From Guillardia theta CCMP2712 (taxonomy: Eukaryota; Cryptophyceae; Pyrenomonadales; Geminigeraceae): DNA of 62,262 nt. Position numbers and translations under genes: made by a program. This document shows positions 32,330-44,400 of the stretch, one piece after another. The stretch covers positions 62,902 through 125,163 of the forward strand of contig NW_005434575.1 in the NCBI RefSeq assembly GCF_000315625.1, given 5' to 3'. A model generated the notes under the pieces. The model saw only the letters and a list, made by a program, of their open reading frames with translations, searched no databases and was not told where the DNA came from. The first letter of the stretch is position 1. The number at the start of each line of letters is the position of its first letter.

Positions 32330-33103
32330 TCCACGAGTCTGATTGCCTCTGCAAGGTTTTCGATGTCTGCAACTTTTTCGATGGCCATGGGAATGTGAAC
32401 GGTCATGCGATCTCAAGGTATGTCACATGCTTGATTTGGTGGAGGAGGACAAGGAATCTTGTTGATCCTCTTCTCAGAGCTTGTGAGAGACAGAAGCAAC
32501 GGCTGATAGGGTGGTTCTCCTTTCGATCGAACGCCCCCCTTCGCCCTTCATCGAGAGAGATGGTGCTGGTTTCGCTTTCCCTCTCATGTCTGTGATCTCC
32601 TACATGCAGTACGTGCAGAGACAAATCGAATCGTCTCCTGAAATCAAAGTCCTGCTCCCAGAAGGGACTCAGCCTGTGTTTGGGTTGCTGTCCACGAGTT
32701 ACACTAAGAACGCCTCGACTCACTCGCTGGATTATCGTTTTCTCTTCAAGGAGAATTCTCGATCAACCATGAAGTCTTTGGAACTTGTGATCAAGAACGT
32801 TCAGACAGACTCCCAGGAGGAGTATGGTAGTTTCTCCGCCTGCAGCAAGATGGACGTTCCAAGGTAGCAGTGAGGTCGGTGCTATGTTGTGAGGCTTACA
32901 TGCTTTCTCGCAGCCTTAGCTCACTTCAACAATCTATCCAACTGCCACCACCCACCGTGAATCAGATCGAGAATTATGCTGAAGCTGCGCAAGCGCATAT
33001 AAACAGCCTGGTGGAGAAATTGGACGGACTCAGGAACGAGGTGCTGAATGAGAGCAGAGAAGTAGAGAGATTGCAGGCTCAGTATGCAGGGATCGAAAGA
33101 TAA
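32330..33103 (+). CDS. Small multi-exon protein with C-terminal coiled coil, unknown
   Basis: The best exon follows an AG at about 32609 and reads YVQRQIESSPEIKVLLPEG, QPVFGLLSTSYTKNAS and LDYRFLFKENSRSTMKSLEL. It leads to a donor near 32824. A second exon after an AG near 32913 gives QQSIQLPPPTVNQIENYAEA and then a coiled coil (NSLVEKLDGLRNEVLNESRE), with a stop at 33101-33103. An exon ending at the donor near 32416 may precede them. The protein would be about 150 to 200 residues. No family is recognised; the long C-terminal helix suggests a structural or complex subunit. Its 3' end almost touches the minus-strand membrane-protein gene. Confidence 0.45.
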
Positions 33104-33105
33104 AG

Positions 33106-34225
33106 TCAACCATGTGATAACTGCACTCCATCACTCAATGCCTTCCGCTTCAGAGCTACTCCATGGTGCCAACGGCCTATGAGGGGGGAGGCTGCACCTG
33201 AGCCCACTGGTTCAACCTTTCCAACTCCCTCTGAACAAACGATCAGAACGAGAGATTTGAGTTGAGATTCAAAACAGCGAGAGATCACCTGTCTCGTCTC
33301 ATTATCAACCTTGCTCGCAGCGTTTCCTGACCCGAATCCCATCTTCGCCATCAACTTCCGCATAGTGGTCTTGAGCTCTCGAGGCACCTGGCACAGGTCG
33401 AACATGAGCGAAGATGACAAGTAGAACGTCAGTACCTGAGCAACAAAGCGAGGAGTGAAGTTGTAGAACAGAGAAACGAATCCCCACCACTCCAGAATCA
33501 GCCCGAGCTGCGTGTTGAAACTAGAATAGAAACTCAACTTCGCTGCTTCTGTTGGATAAACAAGAGCCGTCAGTGCATGCAGACCTCTCTCACAGAAGCA
33601 CACAGCAACACGTGTGTAAGATTGAAGCAGAAGGTGAGGAAGAGTGGAGCGGTATCAGAGGACCTGAACACACCATACCTGCATGAGTTATGATGAGGAG
33701 CATCCCGAAGACCATGATCAGAGTTCCATTCATTCTCATCTTGAACTTCGATCGACCATGGCGGTCAAACTGTCGGGAATTCATCAGAACCAGACCCAGT
33801 CCACATATCGTCGCTATGTTCGTGATCATCAACCCTGCTCCGCATCCCAAACGCTGTATTTTTCCAGTTTTAGGCATGAGCCGCGCATTGCAAGATGCCA
33901 TGGCCTTTGGCAGGTACAAAAGACTTAAAAAGATCAGCGCCAATCCCATATTTTTCGGTCCCAGTTTCTTTGCCAGCCCTCCTCCTCCTCCTCGAATGCG
34001 CTGAACAGCATCGACTTCCACGAGTTCGTTCATGTATGGCGCTTGCACCTGGTTCCATGCGCCAGAAGACCCCGCGTACTTCTGAAGGCTTTGCTGAGGA
34101 TGGCGAAGATGCATGGTTGAGTGCTGAACAAGACCCATGGAAGAAGAAGGGAGGAGCATGAAGATGGTTCCGACGCAGGTCAGAGCATAGATGTTCCTGC
34201 TCACCAAGCGCGGAGGCCAGGCCAT
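33106..34225 (-). CDS. Multi-pass membrane protein with signal peptide and RIRGG motif
   Basis: The start MAWPPRLVSRN (34225) is followed by a hydrophobic leader (IYALTCVGTIFMLLPSSSMG). About 50 residues later comes VQRIRGGGGG, then transmembrane segments NMGLALIFLSLLYLPKAM, AGLMITNIATICGLGLVLM and LIMVFGMLLIITHA. An intron (donor after CATGCAG near 33678, acceptor at 33559) leads in frame to EAAKLSFYSSFNTQLGLILE and further membrane segments (EWWGFVSLFYNF, FVAQVLTFYLSSSLMFDLC). The region below about 33300 is less certain and may contain another intron before the stop. No family is recognised. The leader followed by R-I-R-G-G matches the arrangement in the two next genes, which suggests shared targeting or processing. 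Confidence 0.6.
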
Positions 34226-34581
34226 GGCAGCGAGCTGTCTTAAAATTGTAATAAACGTGTCCGGGAGCATGGCAGACCGGATTCAATGTTCTCTACAAGG
34301 AACATTTGAGGTCCCTGTACGGAACTGTGCGATGAAGCCCTTGATCCCTAGCTAGAGTGCGGTATGCAGAGCGTGAAGGAAACGTAATGAAGGAAGGAGG
34401 AGAAGATGATAAGAGCGAGAAGATGAGATGGAGAAGGAGAGGATGAAGATGAAAGCCGGCCTCAAGGATCACGCAGCGATGGGTAGCGAAGAGAAGACCG
34501 GATTTCGGGTTGGTTGGACTCATTCGACCTATCAAATCTGTCTTGACACATGATCGGGATCCTTGATTCGACATCCAAGAA

Positions 34582-35940
34582 ATGATGGGGATCGTTGATC
34601 GTGTGTGGATTCTATCGCTTGTGATTGTGACTATGAGCGGATGTTCTTCCAACCAAAGGATGTTCTTCCAACCCGGAAACGACATCACAGGTTCACATGC
34701 TCTTATGGGACATCTTGGTATCGTAAGGAATGTGGTGTGTGGTCATTTACGCCTCCGGGGTGGCAAACGCAAGAAGAGAGTAGAAAAGGCGAAGGAGCAA
34801 GACAAGATCATCAAGTCCATTGCAAAGCCAAAGAAGAAAAAAACACATTACAAAGCTGGGACGAAAGACTATGTTCCGTTGGACATTCCTTATTTGTACG
34901 TGATTGGTGGAAGATCGACGCAATTTGAGCTTTCGATTGTACAAAGGTATGATGTCACAACTAAGGATTGGACTCCATCATGCAAACTTGAAAGCCCCCG
35001 TGCATATTCAGCTGCTGCCAGACATGGCAACAAAATCTACCTGATTGGAGGAATTAGCAACAACCAGCCACTTAATTCCGTACGGAGTTTTTCACCTTAT
35101 TCTGACGATGAGACCTGGAAAGTTGAAAAAATGATGCCATTTGCCAGAAGAAACTTCGCTTCTGCTGTGCATGATAATCAAATCTTTATCTTTGGTGGAA
35201 CGGGTATGCCGAAAGCCATGGTCAACACGGAGTCAACGGAAGTTTGCTTGAAAAGTGTGCAAAGCTTCCTACCTGATTTCCAGTTCTGGCAGAACCATAC
35301 TGACATGCCCATAGAAAAGCAGTTCTGTGCGGCAGTCAGCTTTGGAGATAGAATCTACGTCATGGGAGGCTATTCTAACGTTGAAGGGGACGATCTCGAT
35401 ACAGAACTGGATTCCATGCACAGCTACGATCCTGTTCTACGTGCGTGGAAGGCAGAGCCGCCAATGCCAACGCCAAGAGCAAACTTTCAGGTCTAAGAGG
35501 CCAGGTCATGATCATAATGTTTGACTGTGAGATTCTTTCAAATCAGGCTGTTGCGATCGCGGGCAGGATTTACGCGATTGGTGGCATGTCAGGAGGGTTA
35601 CAAAAGGCAGACGTGGAGAGCTTCGATCCGACTACTGTAAGCTGAACATGTCTTCTTCGCCTGTCAGTAACGATGTGTTTCAGAGGGAGTGGAGAATTGA
35701 GCCTCCTCTCAATCAGAAACGCAGTGCCTTCGCAGCTGAATGCTTCAACGGATATATCTATGTCGCAGGTGAGATCAGTTCCTTCAGCAGAAGGATGATT
35801 TGATTGCAACGTGGATAGGAGGAATCGTCGGAAGCTCCGAAATCAGCATGGTGGAATGCTTCGACCCCTATTCCCAAAGGTGGACGGTAGATTCATCCCT
35901 TCCGACTCGACGATGGGCCCTGTCCATGGTTGCAATCTGA
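34582..35940 (+). CDS. Kelch-repeat protein with signal peptide and LRLRGG motif
   Basis: Exons 34582-35490, 35547-35636, 35684-35768 and 35819-35940 join in frame to 401 residues with introns of 56, 47 and 50 bases. The N-terminus has a hydrophobic leader (VWILSLVIVTMSGCSS) and, about 35 residues on, HLRLRGGKRKKRVEKAK, followed by a lysine-rich stretch. The body is a run of about six kelch repeats, visible as paired glycines and aromatic residues: LYVIGGRS, IYLIGGIS, IFIFGGTG, IYVMGGYS, IYAIGGMSGG and IYVAGGIVG, with W residues (DDETWKV, LRAWKAEPPM, REWRIEPPL, SQRWTVDS). A six-bladed kelch propeller usually binds a protein partner. The leader and the LRLRGG block are unusual for kelch proteins and are shared in principle with the flanking genes. 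Confidence 0.88.
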
Positions 35941-36161
35941 GCTGTCGCATCCGGTTACAGTGGAATCCTGTCATGATTCTTTATTTTATATGGAAGCAAC
36001 CAACAGATACTTGGCAAAAGAGCATGACAACTGCGCAAACGAAATAATAAGATCCTTTGAGAGGTGATCATGGAGGATGCATTATCAACTCCTGAGTCAG
36101 GAACGTAGCTCAACGCGCGTTCAAATCCTGTACCTGAGGCTAATTTCTACACATCATTACA

Positions 36162-37128
36162 TTATTCCTGATTCACTTCTATTGCATTGCGCTCATTATT
36201 GGATGTTTCAGCGAACAAGGGAGCTGGTTTGATCTCAGAAAACTCCTGCATTTGGTTTCCCAACTTCTCACGGTATGATGGAAAAGCCGATGCATCGCAT
36301 GGCCAAATGTTCGGACACATTTGGCGCTGCAGTTCTGTACCCTCAGTATAGTCCAGATATTCAAAGACGCAAGTCTTGCCAGTAAGATGTGAATACACTT
36401 GCTTGTATACCTCCAGCTTGCTCTCTGTATCTGGTTTGGAATTGATCTCCAACATGAAGTGATGGGTTGGTTTCTCAATTCCAACATCGTGTATCTCATA
36501 CTTTGCAGAAACACGATGAGGCCAGACAAGATCTTCAAGATAGCCTTCATGAACAGCTTGCTGCGATAAAATGCCGTCAGTGACGAAAAACAGACAAACT
36601 CGTTCAGCAACTCACCACTGTCCGACTTCTAGGGCGCTTCTGCTTTTGCAACCTCTTTCCAGGCTTCTCCCTGGGAAGGATTCTACGATGCTGAAGCAAG
36701 AATATGTGACAATTGAACTCAGCTTCCAAGATCTGGCAAAGAGAGATCTGGAAATTCCGGTAGTCCTTCATTTCGATGTTCGGGATGGTCAGTAACAGGG
36801 CTCTGTCGGAGGTCTCTTTAATCGGAACCTCCTTGACTGACATCACATGCAGATACTTGATCATTTTGAAGTTGTCATCGTTCTGGTACAAATCAAAGAG
36901 CTTCTGCACAACGAGAGTTTCAACATCTGTGGGTGGATTCTTCTTGCGCGATTTGAAGTCTCTGAGGAGGATATCCGAGGCTTGCTTATTCTGACAGAAA
37001 GGTCTTCGAATCTGATCCATTCCTCCCCGAAGCCTCATATGAAGATGAGGTGAAGAGGGAGCATGGCCCCCAGACGTACACGGAAAGACCGCAAGAAGTA
37101 GCGTTGCGACTGTCAAAAATGCCTTCAT
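36162..37128 (-). CDS. 40S ribosomal protein eS7-like with N-terminal signal peptide and LRGG motif
   Basis: Two exons (37128-36616 and 36560-36162, intron 55 bp) encode about 300 residues. The core matches eS7: VETLVVQKLFDLYQNDDNFK, then KEVPI, then LLQHRRILPREKPGKR, QKQKRPRSRTV, EGYLEDLVWPHRVSAKYEI, VYSHLTGKTCVFEY. eS7 is a small-subunit protein of cytosolic 80S ribosomes. Unlike ordinary eS7, this one begins MKAFLTVATLLLAVFPCTSG, a clear signal peptide, followed by HMRLRGG and about 40 extra residues. It also has a C-terminal extension of about 60 residues (ending AIEVNQE). In an alga with a secondary red plastid this predicts import across the ER into the periplastid compartment, where eukaryotic ribosomes are found. 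An upstream in-frame ATG at 37191 exists, but the 37128 start gives the cleaner leader. Confidence 0.85.
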
Positions 37129-38402
37129 GGCAAACTTATGAAAGTGTAATCCCCTACAAACGCTCCGCGCCGCGAATTTATCGGGGGCCAAAGAGATTTA
37201 CAGGAGGACTAGGTCTTTGACTGCTCTCTGATCACCCTGAATAGCAGATTGAGCTTCTGCTCTGTACTAGCGCGCCGTCACCTCAGAGGCCACCCGGAGT
37301 TGCAATGCAAGACAACTTGGATTTGAATGACTCAACTCACAGCAGATGTTCGCAGAAAAGTAACAGTCTTGTTCCAGTATATCTGCTCTCTTCTCCTCCT
37401 CCTCGGCTAATGCTTCGCAGTGCTCATGGCTGGCTAGTCTGGTCCTTCTCTCGATCCGGCATTCCCTCCCCTCGTTTCGCACACCTTATTCGCACGACCC
37501 GATTCCAACTGTCTCCCTCAATTTTGAAATTTGAAGCAAGCTGTTCGAAATTGTGATTTTTCTTTTCAGCGCCCGCAGAGCTCCACAGCTCCACCTCCCG
37601 CATGCAAGCTTGAAGAGTTCCGCCCCCACCAATCCTCTGAGGTGAACCCGGAATGAGGGGCGCGTCTGCAATAGTAAGAGGTTTTGTCCTTCTATATTTG
37701 ATATTAATTATTCTGAGGCGAACTTGAAAGTGATGTAGTACCCAACCTAGGACCCTACCCCTACCCCCTAAGTTGTTCATTTGCCCCCAACTCTTTGCAT
37801 CACGGGCTTTGGCGCCAAATGGCCAATACGATGGGACATGGACAAAACAGTTCGCTCCTCCTCCCCTCTCCTCTCGCCTCGCCTCTTCTTGCCTTCTCTT
37901 TTCGACTTCCGCCCTCTTGCTCTCCTCTCCTCTGATCCACACCTCTCCTCCACTATGCACCCTCTCATCCACTCCTCTACCCTCTCGATCTGGTTGTCTT
38001 CAACCTCTCGTTTGTCTCCCTTCCCTCCCTCACATCCATCTTCTCTCCCACTTTACTTATGTCTTGGCTCGTCTTCTCTTCTTTCGACGTCATATATCCC
38101 CCACATTTCCGCGTCGTCTCATAATCGTAGCTCAGTTCTGTGTATGTGCATGATCGAAGGGTGATGGATCCATTCTTCATTCTGTGGAGATCAAAGGCTG
38201 CACAATGGTGTGTCTCAAAGGAATGTAGGCTCAAATGGAAACCTAGTGATCCTGCAGGAAAGAAGAAGAGATAAAGATTCATGCAAGACGATGTAGATAA
38301 ATATGATCAGAGCAGGGCACACAACTCGTGAACTATTGCGGTTCTTTGTTATTGTTTAACATCTGTGAAACTTGCAGGGCCGGGTAGCTTTATCCGAGCA
38401 AC
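37129..38402. other. Intergenic region upstream of POLE, no gene seen
   Basis: Contains CT-rich tracts (37855-38080) and short open frames on both strands with no motif. It probably holds the divergent promoters of the eS7-like and POLE genes. Confidence 0.5.
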
Positions 38403-41400
38403 ATGTCCGGCCGAAAGCGAGGCCATGGTGGAAAGTCACAAAATCCTTTGCATACAGGGTAACTTCCTTGGCGATTTCGTTTTATCTTTGACCTCGTATC
38501 TCACAGGAAAAAAAATGGATTTCAGGAAGGAGACGGTGTTGGTGGGATCGGTTTCAGGGGGAAGAACACCTCTTCAAAACACGGTAAATCCAGGAGCAAC
38601 GATCAAGATCAAGGAAAGAAAGATGTGAAGCGTGGTTTTAGTGCCCTTACAAGTGCAAAGAAAGATTATGTGGAGGTAGTCAAAAGGACAAAAGTAGAGG
38701 CTGACGAACAAGATTATGACTTTGGATTCGAAAATTTTACCGAAGGACCGAACAGACTCGGGTGGATGGTTACATATGCACCTGTTACCATATCAGACAG
38801 TGAAACTGGCGCAGAAGTGAGTGGTGTTGATTATTACTTCATCCAGCAAGATGGCTCAAAGTTCAAGGTTTTGTTCAAGTACAACCCCTACTTTTACATT
38901 GCAACGGAGCCTGGATTCGAAAGAGAAATTGAATCCGTTTTGCGCAGAAAGTATGCAGAAGTCCTGGCTGATGTTGTACACAAGCAAATGTGGGACCTGG
39001 ACATGCCAAATCACTTAGCTGGACTCAAACGGAATATGCTGCAATTGAAGTTCAGAAATGTGAAAGATTTGGTTGAAGTGAGGAAGGAACTTTCGAGCAT
39101 GGTTCAGCGTAATGTCGAGCGAAAGAAAGAGAAGGAGAATGGCTCTGTATCTTTCGATGGTCAAACAAATCATTTGTCCAACAGATTGCAGGAAAGTGTT
39201 CTGGACATGATTATTGACATGCGAGAATATGATGTGCCTTATGTCATGCGTGTTGCGATTGATCATGAGTTTTTTGTTGGTCTGTGGTACGAGGTCCAAA
39301 TACAAGAGGGAGTCGTGGACATCATGCCGAGACCTAATCTGACAGAGAAGTGGGGCAGAGCGGAACCCAGAGTTCTGGCATTTGATATTGAAGTGACGAA
39401 AGAGCCTTTGAAATTTCCAGATTCAGAAATTGATACGATTTACATGATTTCATACATGATTGATGGAGAGGGATTTCTCATTGTGAACAGGGAAATTGTG
39501 ACAGAAGACATTGATGATTTTGACTATACTCCCAAAAAAGAATATGAAGGGCCCTTTACCTGCTTCAACGTTCCGAACGAACTTGCATTGTTAAAGCGGT
39601 TCATTGATCACATAAAGGAGGTCAAGCCTCTGATTTTTGTGACATACAACGGAGATTTTTTTGATTTTCCGTTTGTGGACGCACGCATGAAGAAGTATGG
39701 ACTGAATATGGAAGCTGAGATTGGACTTCAAAAGCAGCAAAGTGAAGAATACAGCAGCCGCTTTGCTTGTCATCTCGATGCTTTTCACTGGGTAAATCGT
39801 GATTCGTACCTCCCTCAGGGTAGCCGTGGCTTAAAAGCTGTTACGAAGCACAAACTTGGTTACGATCCTAAAGAAATAGATCCTGAGGACATGTTGCCTT
39901 TTGCACGGGAAAGGCCTCAAGAGATGGCTTCGTACTCAGTATCAGATGCAGTGGCAACTTACTACTTGTACATGCAGTACGTCCATCCATTCATCTTTTC
40001 GCTTTGCAATATCATTCCGATGACACCTGGCGATGTTCTTCGCAAAGGATCTGGAACTCTTTGTGAGACACTGTTGCAGGTAGAAGCATATCGGGGCAAT
40101 ATTGTCTGTCCGAACAAGCACAAGGACGATCCTATGAAGATGTACAAAGGACACTTGATTGAAAGCGAGACATACATTGGTGGGCACGTTGAGGCATTGA
40201 ATTCTGGTGTGTTTCGATCAGACTTCATGTACAAGTTCAACATCGATCCGAAAGCCATAGACGAATTGATTGCGAACATGGATCGTGACCTGCACTTTGC
40301 TATTACTGTGGAAGGTGGCAAGAAATTTGAAGATATCGAAGATTATGACGCTCAAAAGGAGAAGATCGTGAAGATGTTAGAAGCTCTCCGCGAAACACCA
40401 CGTCGCGAAGAGAATCCGTCCATCTACCACTTGGATGTTGCTGCCATGTACCCGAATATCATCCTCACAAACAGGCTGCAACCACCCGCCATGGTCACTC
40501 CACAGACATGTGCAAGTTGTGACTTTTACCATCCAGAGATGAATTGTAGGCGAGAAATGCAATGGCAGTGGAGAGGAGAGATTTTTCCAGCTACAAAGAA
40601 TGAGATTCATCAAGTGACAGGGCAATTGAAGCACGACTCCGAAGATTTTGAAGTCTCCTCGACTGAAGTCAGGAAAAGGGTCAAGGACTATTGTAGCAAA
40701 GTTTACAAGCGCACCCACGATACCCTTACTGAAGTGCGCACAGCATACATCTGCCAGAGAGAAAACAGTTTCTATATTGATACGGTGCGGGCCTTTCGAG
40801 ACAGGAGGTATACGTACAAGGGACTGACAAAGTCCTGGGGTGGAAAATTAAAAGAGGCAGAAAAGTCAGGAGATCCAGCTGCAACCAAAGAGTGCAAGGG
40901 GTTTGTGGTCTTGTATGACTCTCTGCAGCTTGCGCACAAATGCATCTTGAACTCTTTCTATGGCTATGTGATGCGCCGAGGTGCACGTTGGTACTCGATG
41001 GAAATGGCAGGAGTGGTGACTCACAAGGGTGGTAATATCATCCGAGTGGCTCGACAACTGGTTGAACGAATTGGAATTCCTCTGGAATTGGATACCGATG
41101 GTATTTGGTGTTGTCTCCCACAGTCTTTTCCAGACGGAATCGAATTCAAGGTGAAAGGCGAAAAGAAGCCTCTGGTCGTTTCTTATCCCTGCTCTATGTT
41201 GAATGCGCAAACGCACCATGACTGTGTCAATCACCAATACCACACACTCGTCGACGAGGAGAAGCAAAAATACTCTGTCCACAGCGAATGTTCAATTCTA
41301 TTTGAGCTCGATGGTCCATACAAAGCCATGATTTTGCCCGCCGCAAAGGAAGAAGGAAAGAAATTGAAAAAAAGGTGAGCTTCAATTGCTTGCAATGAAT

Positions 41401-44400
41401 CGCTTACTCTGTCCATCAGGTATGCGGTTTTCAATTTTGACGGGTCTCTTGCGGAGCTTAAAGGCTTCGAGTTGAAGAGACGTGGAGAGCTCCAATTGGT
41501 CAAGGTACTCATCATACATGCATTGAATCAATGTTTAGCTTCTGTCCAGGTGTTTCAATCGGAAGTATTCAAGCGTTTCCTTGATGGCACAGATTTGATT
41601 GAGTGCTACAACTCGGTCGCAGCAGTTGCGAATCAATGGCTTGATGTGCTTGTGCGTCAAGACTCTCCTCTTAAATTTTTGTAACTGGCTGGCAGGATAA
41701 CAAGGGAATAGATTTGGAAGATGAAGAGTTGATCGATCTCATCTCTGAGTCCTGCAACATGAGCAAGTCGATGGAGGCCTATGGAGAGCGAAAGTCCATG
41801 GCCATCACAACTGCAAACAGAATCGCAGAATTTTTGGGAGGAGATATGATCAAGGACAAAGGACTTGCTTGCAAATATGTTGTCTCCAGGAACCCAGAAG
41901 GGAGCCCTGTGACTGAACGTGCAATTCCTGTGGAAATTTTCAAGGCCGAACCCCGCATCCAAAATGCGTTTCTCAAAAAATGGTGCAACACTAGCACATT
42001 GGTCGATTCTTCCATAGACGTTCGAAGCATCCTTGATTGGCAGTATGATTTGAAATTTTTGTCTTGATTTCGGCCTGAAACCGACTCGCAGGTATTACAA
42101 AGATCGGTTGGCGTCGTCTATTCAGAAGATCGTTACGATTCCTGCAGCCATGCAGGTATGACAATATTTCATGTCAGGATGACAGCTGATTGTTCTGGCA
42201 GAATGTTGAGAATCCAGTTGGCAGGGTACCACACCCGGATTGGTTGCTGCGAATTGTACGTGAACGAAATGACCGCTTCAAGCAGCAGAAGATTGGCAGC
42301 TTCTTCAAAGTTGACGAAAGTGGCTCCAGCAAAGTTTCAACCGAGCAGTCCAGCGCCATGGAGCACCCTACAGTGATGGACATCGAGGGCACTGTTCAAA
42401 AGAGCAATGGAGCATTTCCGACTGTGGTGCGTCATAAAGGCACCGGCAAGAAGGGGAAGAAGTGTCAACAGTCCATGGAAGCTGAAATTTTTTCTGAAGA
42501 ATCTGTGAAGAGGCAAGAAGAACTCCTCACAAAAATCAAGACCGAAAAGATTACAATGGAGTCTGACTTTGAGACGTGGCATTCATATATGCGAACCTTG
42601 TGGCATATGCAAGTGTTACAAAGGAAGAGAAAGAGATTAGAAGAAGGGGAAGGCTACAACCGAGATCACAAGCTCCCTCGCAAGTTTGTCCCCGCAGGTG
42701 GCATGACAGGCTTTTTCAAGAACCTTCACCACACCATGCTGTCACGTTACTGGGATATCTTAAAGGTACGAATGCATGCTATCTCTAGTGCGACTGATTT
42801 TCTCTAGATTTCGGAGACCAAGACTCCAGGAATCTATGACGTGTGGGCAATCTTGGAAGATGGCTCTATGCAGAAGATTGAGATGGAAGTTCCGAGAATT
42901 TTCTATGTCAATCAACGATTTTCACCTGAGACATCATCGAAGTCAACAAAGAACATCGTTTCGAGAAAATTGCCGTTCGGCAAGAAGTGCTACAATCTTG
43001 AAGAGGTGCAGTCTCATGTTGAGTTTCGTACCTACTCTGATCATCATGACCAGGTGACAATGTCGGAGTACGATTACCAAGAGCACTCGAAGACGATCGC
43101 AACCGAGCACGAAGATCCTACTGTGGAGGGACTTTATGAAACTCAAGTCCCGCTCCTGTATCGGGCCGTGATGTCCATCGGGTGTGTCACCTCAGTGAAT
43201 CGCAGGCCAGGTGGTTTCAGAGAAAGAGTAATCAAAGGCCGCGAGAGGCCGGAGACTATCTCCATGTTGGACCTTAAGTTCGAGTCTACCACAGCCTGCC
43301 CGTACCTTCCCAACAGCAGAATACGGATGAGAAAGTCGTTTCTATATCAGAATTTCAGCGACAATGACGGTGGAGCAAGAGGCTTTGTTGCTTTGTTTGC
43401 TCCACTTGAAGAGCGCAGGTAAGCTTGCATACATTGTAGGAGTTTCATCAGAGTTGATTGCATGTTTCCTAGATGTGTGGTATGGTTGGTCAATCGCAAT
43501 CTCAATGCACAAAGACCTCCTTTGTCCCGATTTTTGAAGGACTTGTGCCAAGAACATGCCAACATCCTAGAAGAGGAGTCGCCAGAACGCTTGGCGATTG
43601 AAAGCTTAGCAAACAGAGAGATTGAGGTACGTTGATATGTTGCTTCCAGTGTCACTCATTCAAAACTTTTCAGTTTGAGATAGAAAATGTTTCAACTCAA
43701 CAGGAGGCTTTCGCTGGCGTCAACGCCATCCTCAAAGAGTTTTTGGATGAATCTCCGAGTGCGCCGACTGTGATTCTAAAGCAAAGCATGAAAAGGTTGA
43801 CTGTTCTCATCTGTTATACGCCCCGGCCCTTACTCGAACCACAGCGTCGAGGAAATCTGCCAAATGGCGCCCATCATGAATGATCTTCCTGTCTTGGAAG
43901 TTCCAGCCTATTCAACCGACAATGAGTATGAACCCCTGGGCTGGGAAACGAAAGCGGGAAAAGCTTTCATAAAGAACCTCATTGAAGTGGATCGATTCTT
44001 CGAGTAATTTGTTCTTTTTGAGGTTATGTCGATGCAGTAACAGCATCATGCAGGTACGTGTTGAAATTTGCCAGGTATTCCCACATTCCCATCTGCAACA
44101 TCTCCTCGAATCACGCAGACATGGCTACAACGGTAATCTTAATCGCTCTGCGGGAAAGGTCTGATGAATTCTCTCAGGTGAGCGACATCCTTTTCGGAAG
44201 GTTATTGAAGAACAACAACTATATCCTATGGGCTTCCCCTGGCTGCCGCCCTGATGTTGGCAGCAGCGAAATGCTCTATGCCTTTGAATGCGACGAGCTC
44301 AAGAATCCAGATGCCAACTTTCCAGGGTCATTTCGGCAGTATTGTGTTACAATGGACTTGGAGCATCTGCCTCTAACCGGTATCAAGCTGATCCCACTGA

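Noticed and set aside
36100-36150. tRNA gene suggested by TAGCTCAA and GTTCAAATCC
   Set aside because: The two boxes are only a few bases apart, far too close for A and B boxes, and no acceptor stem pairs.
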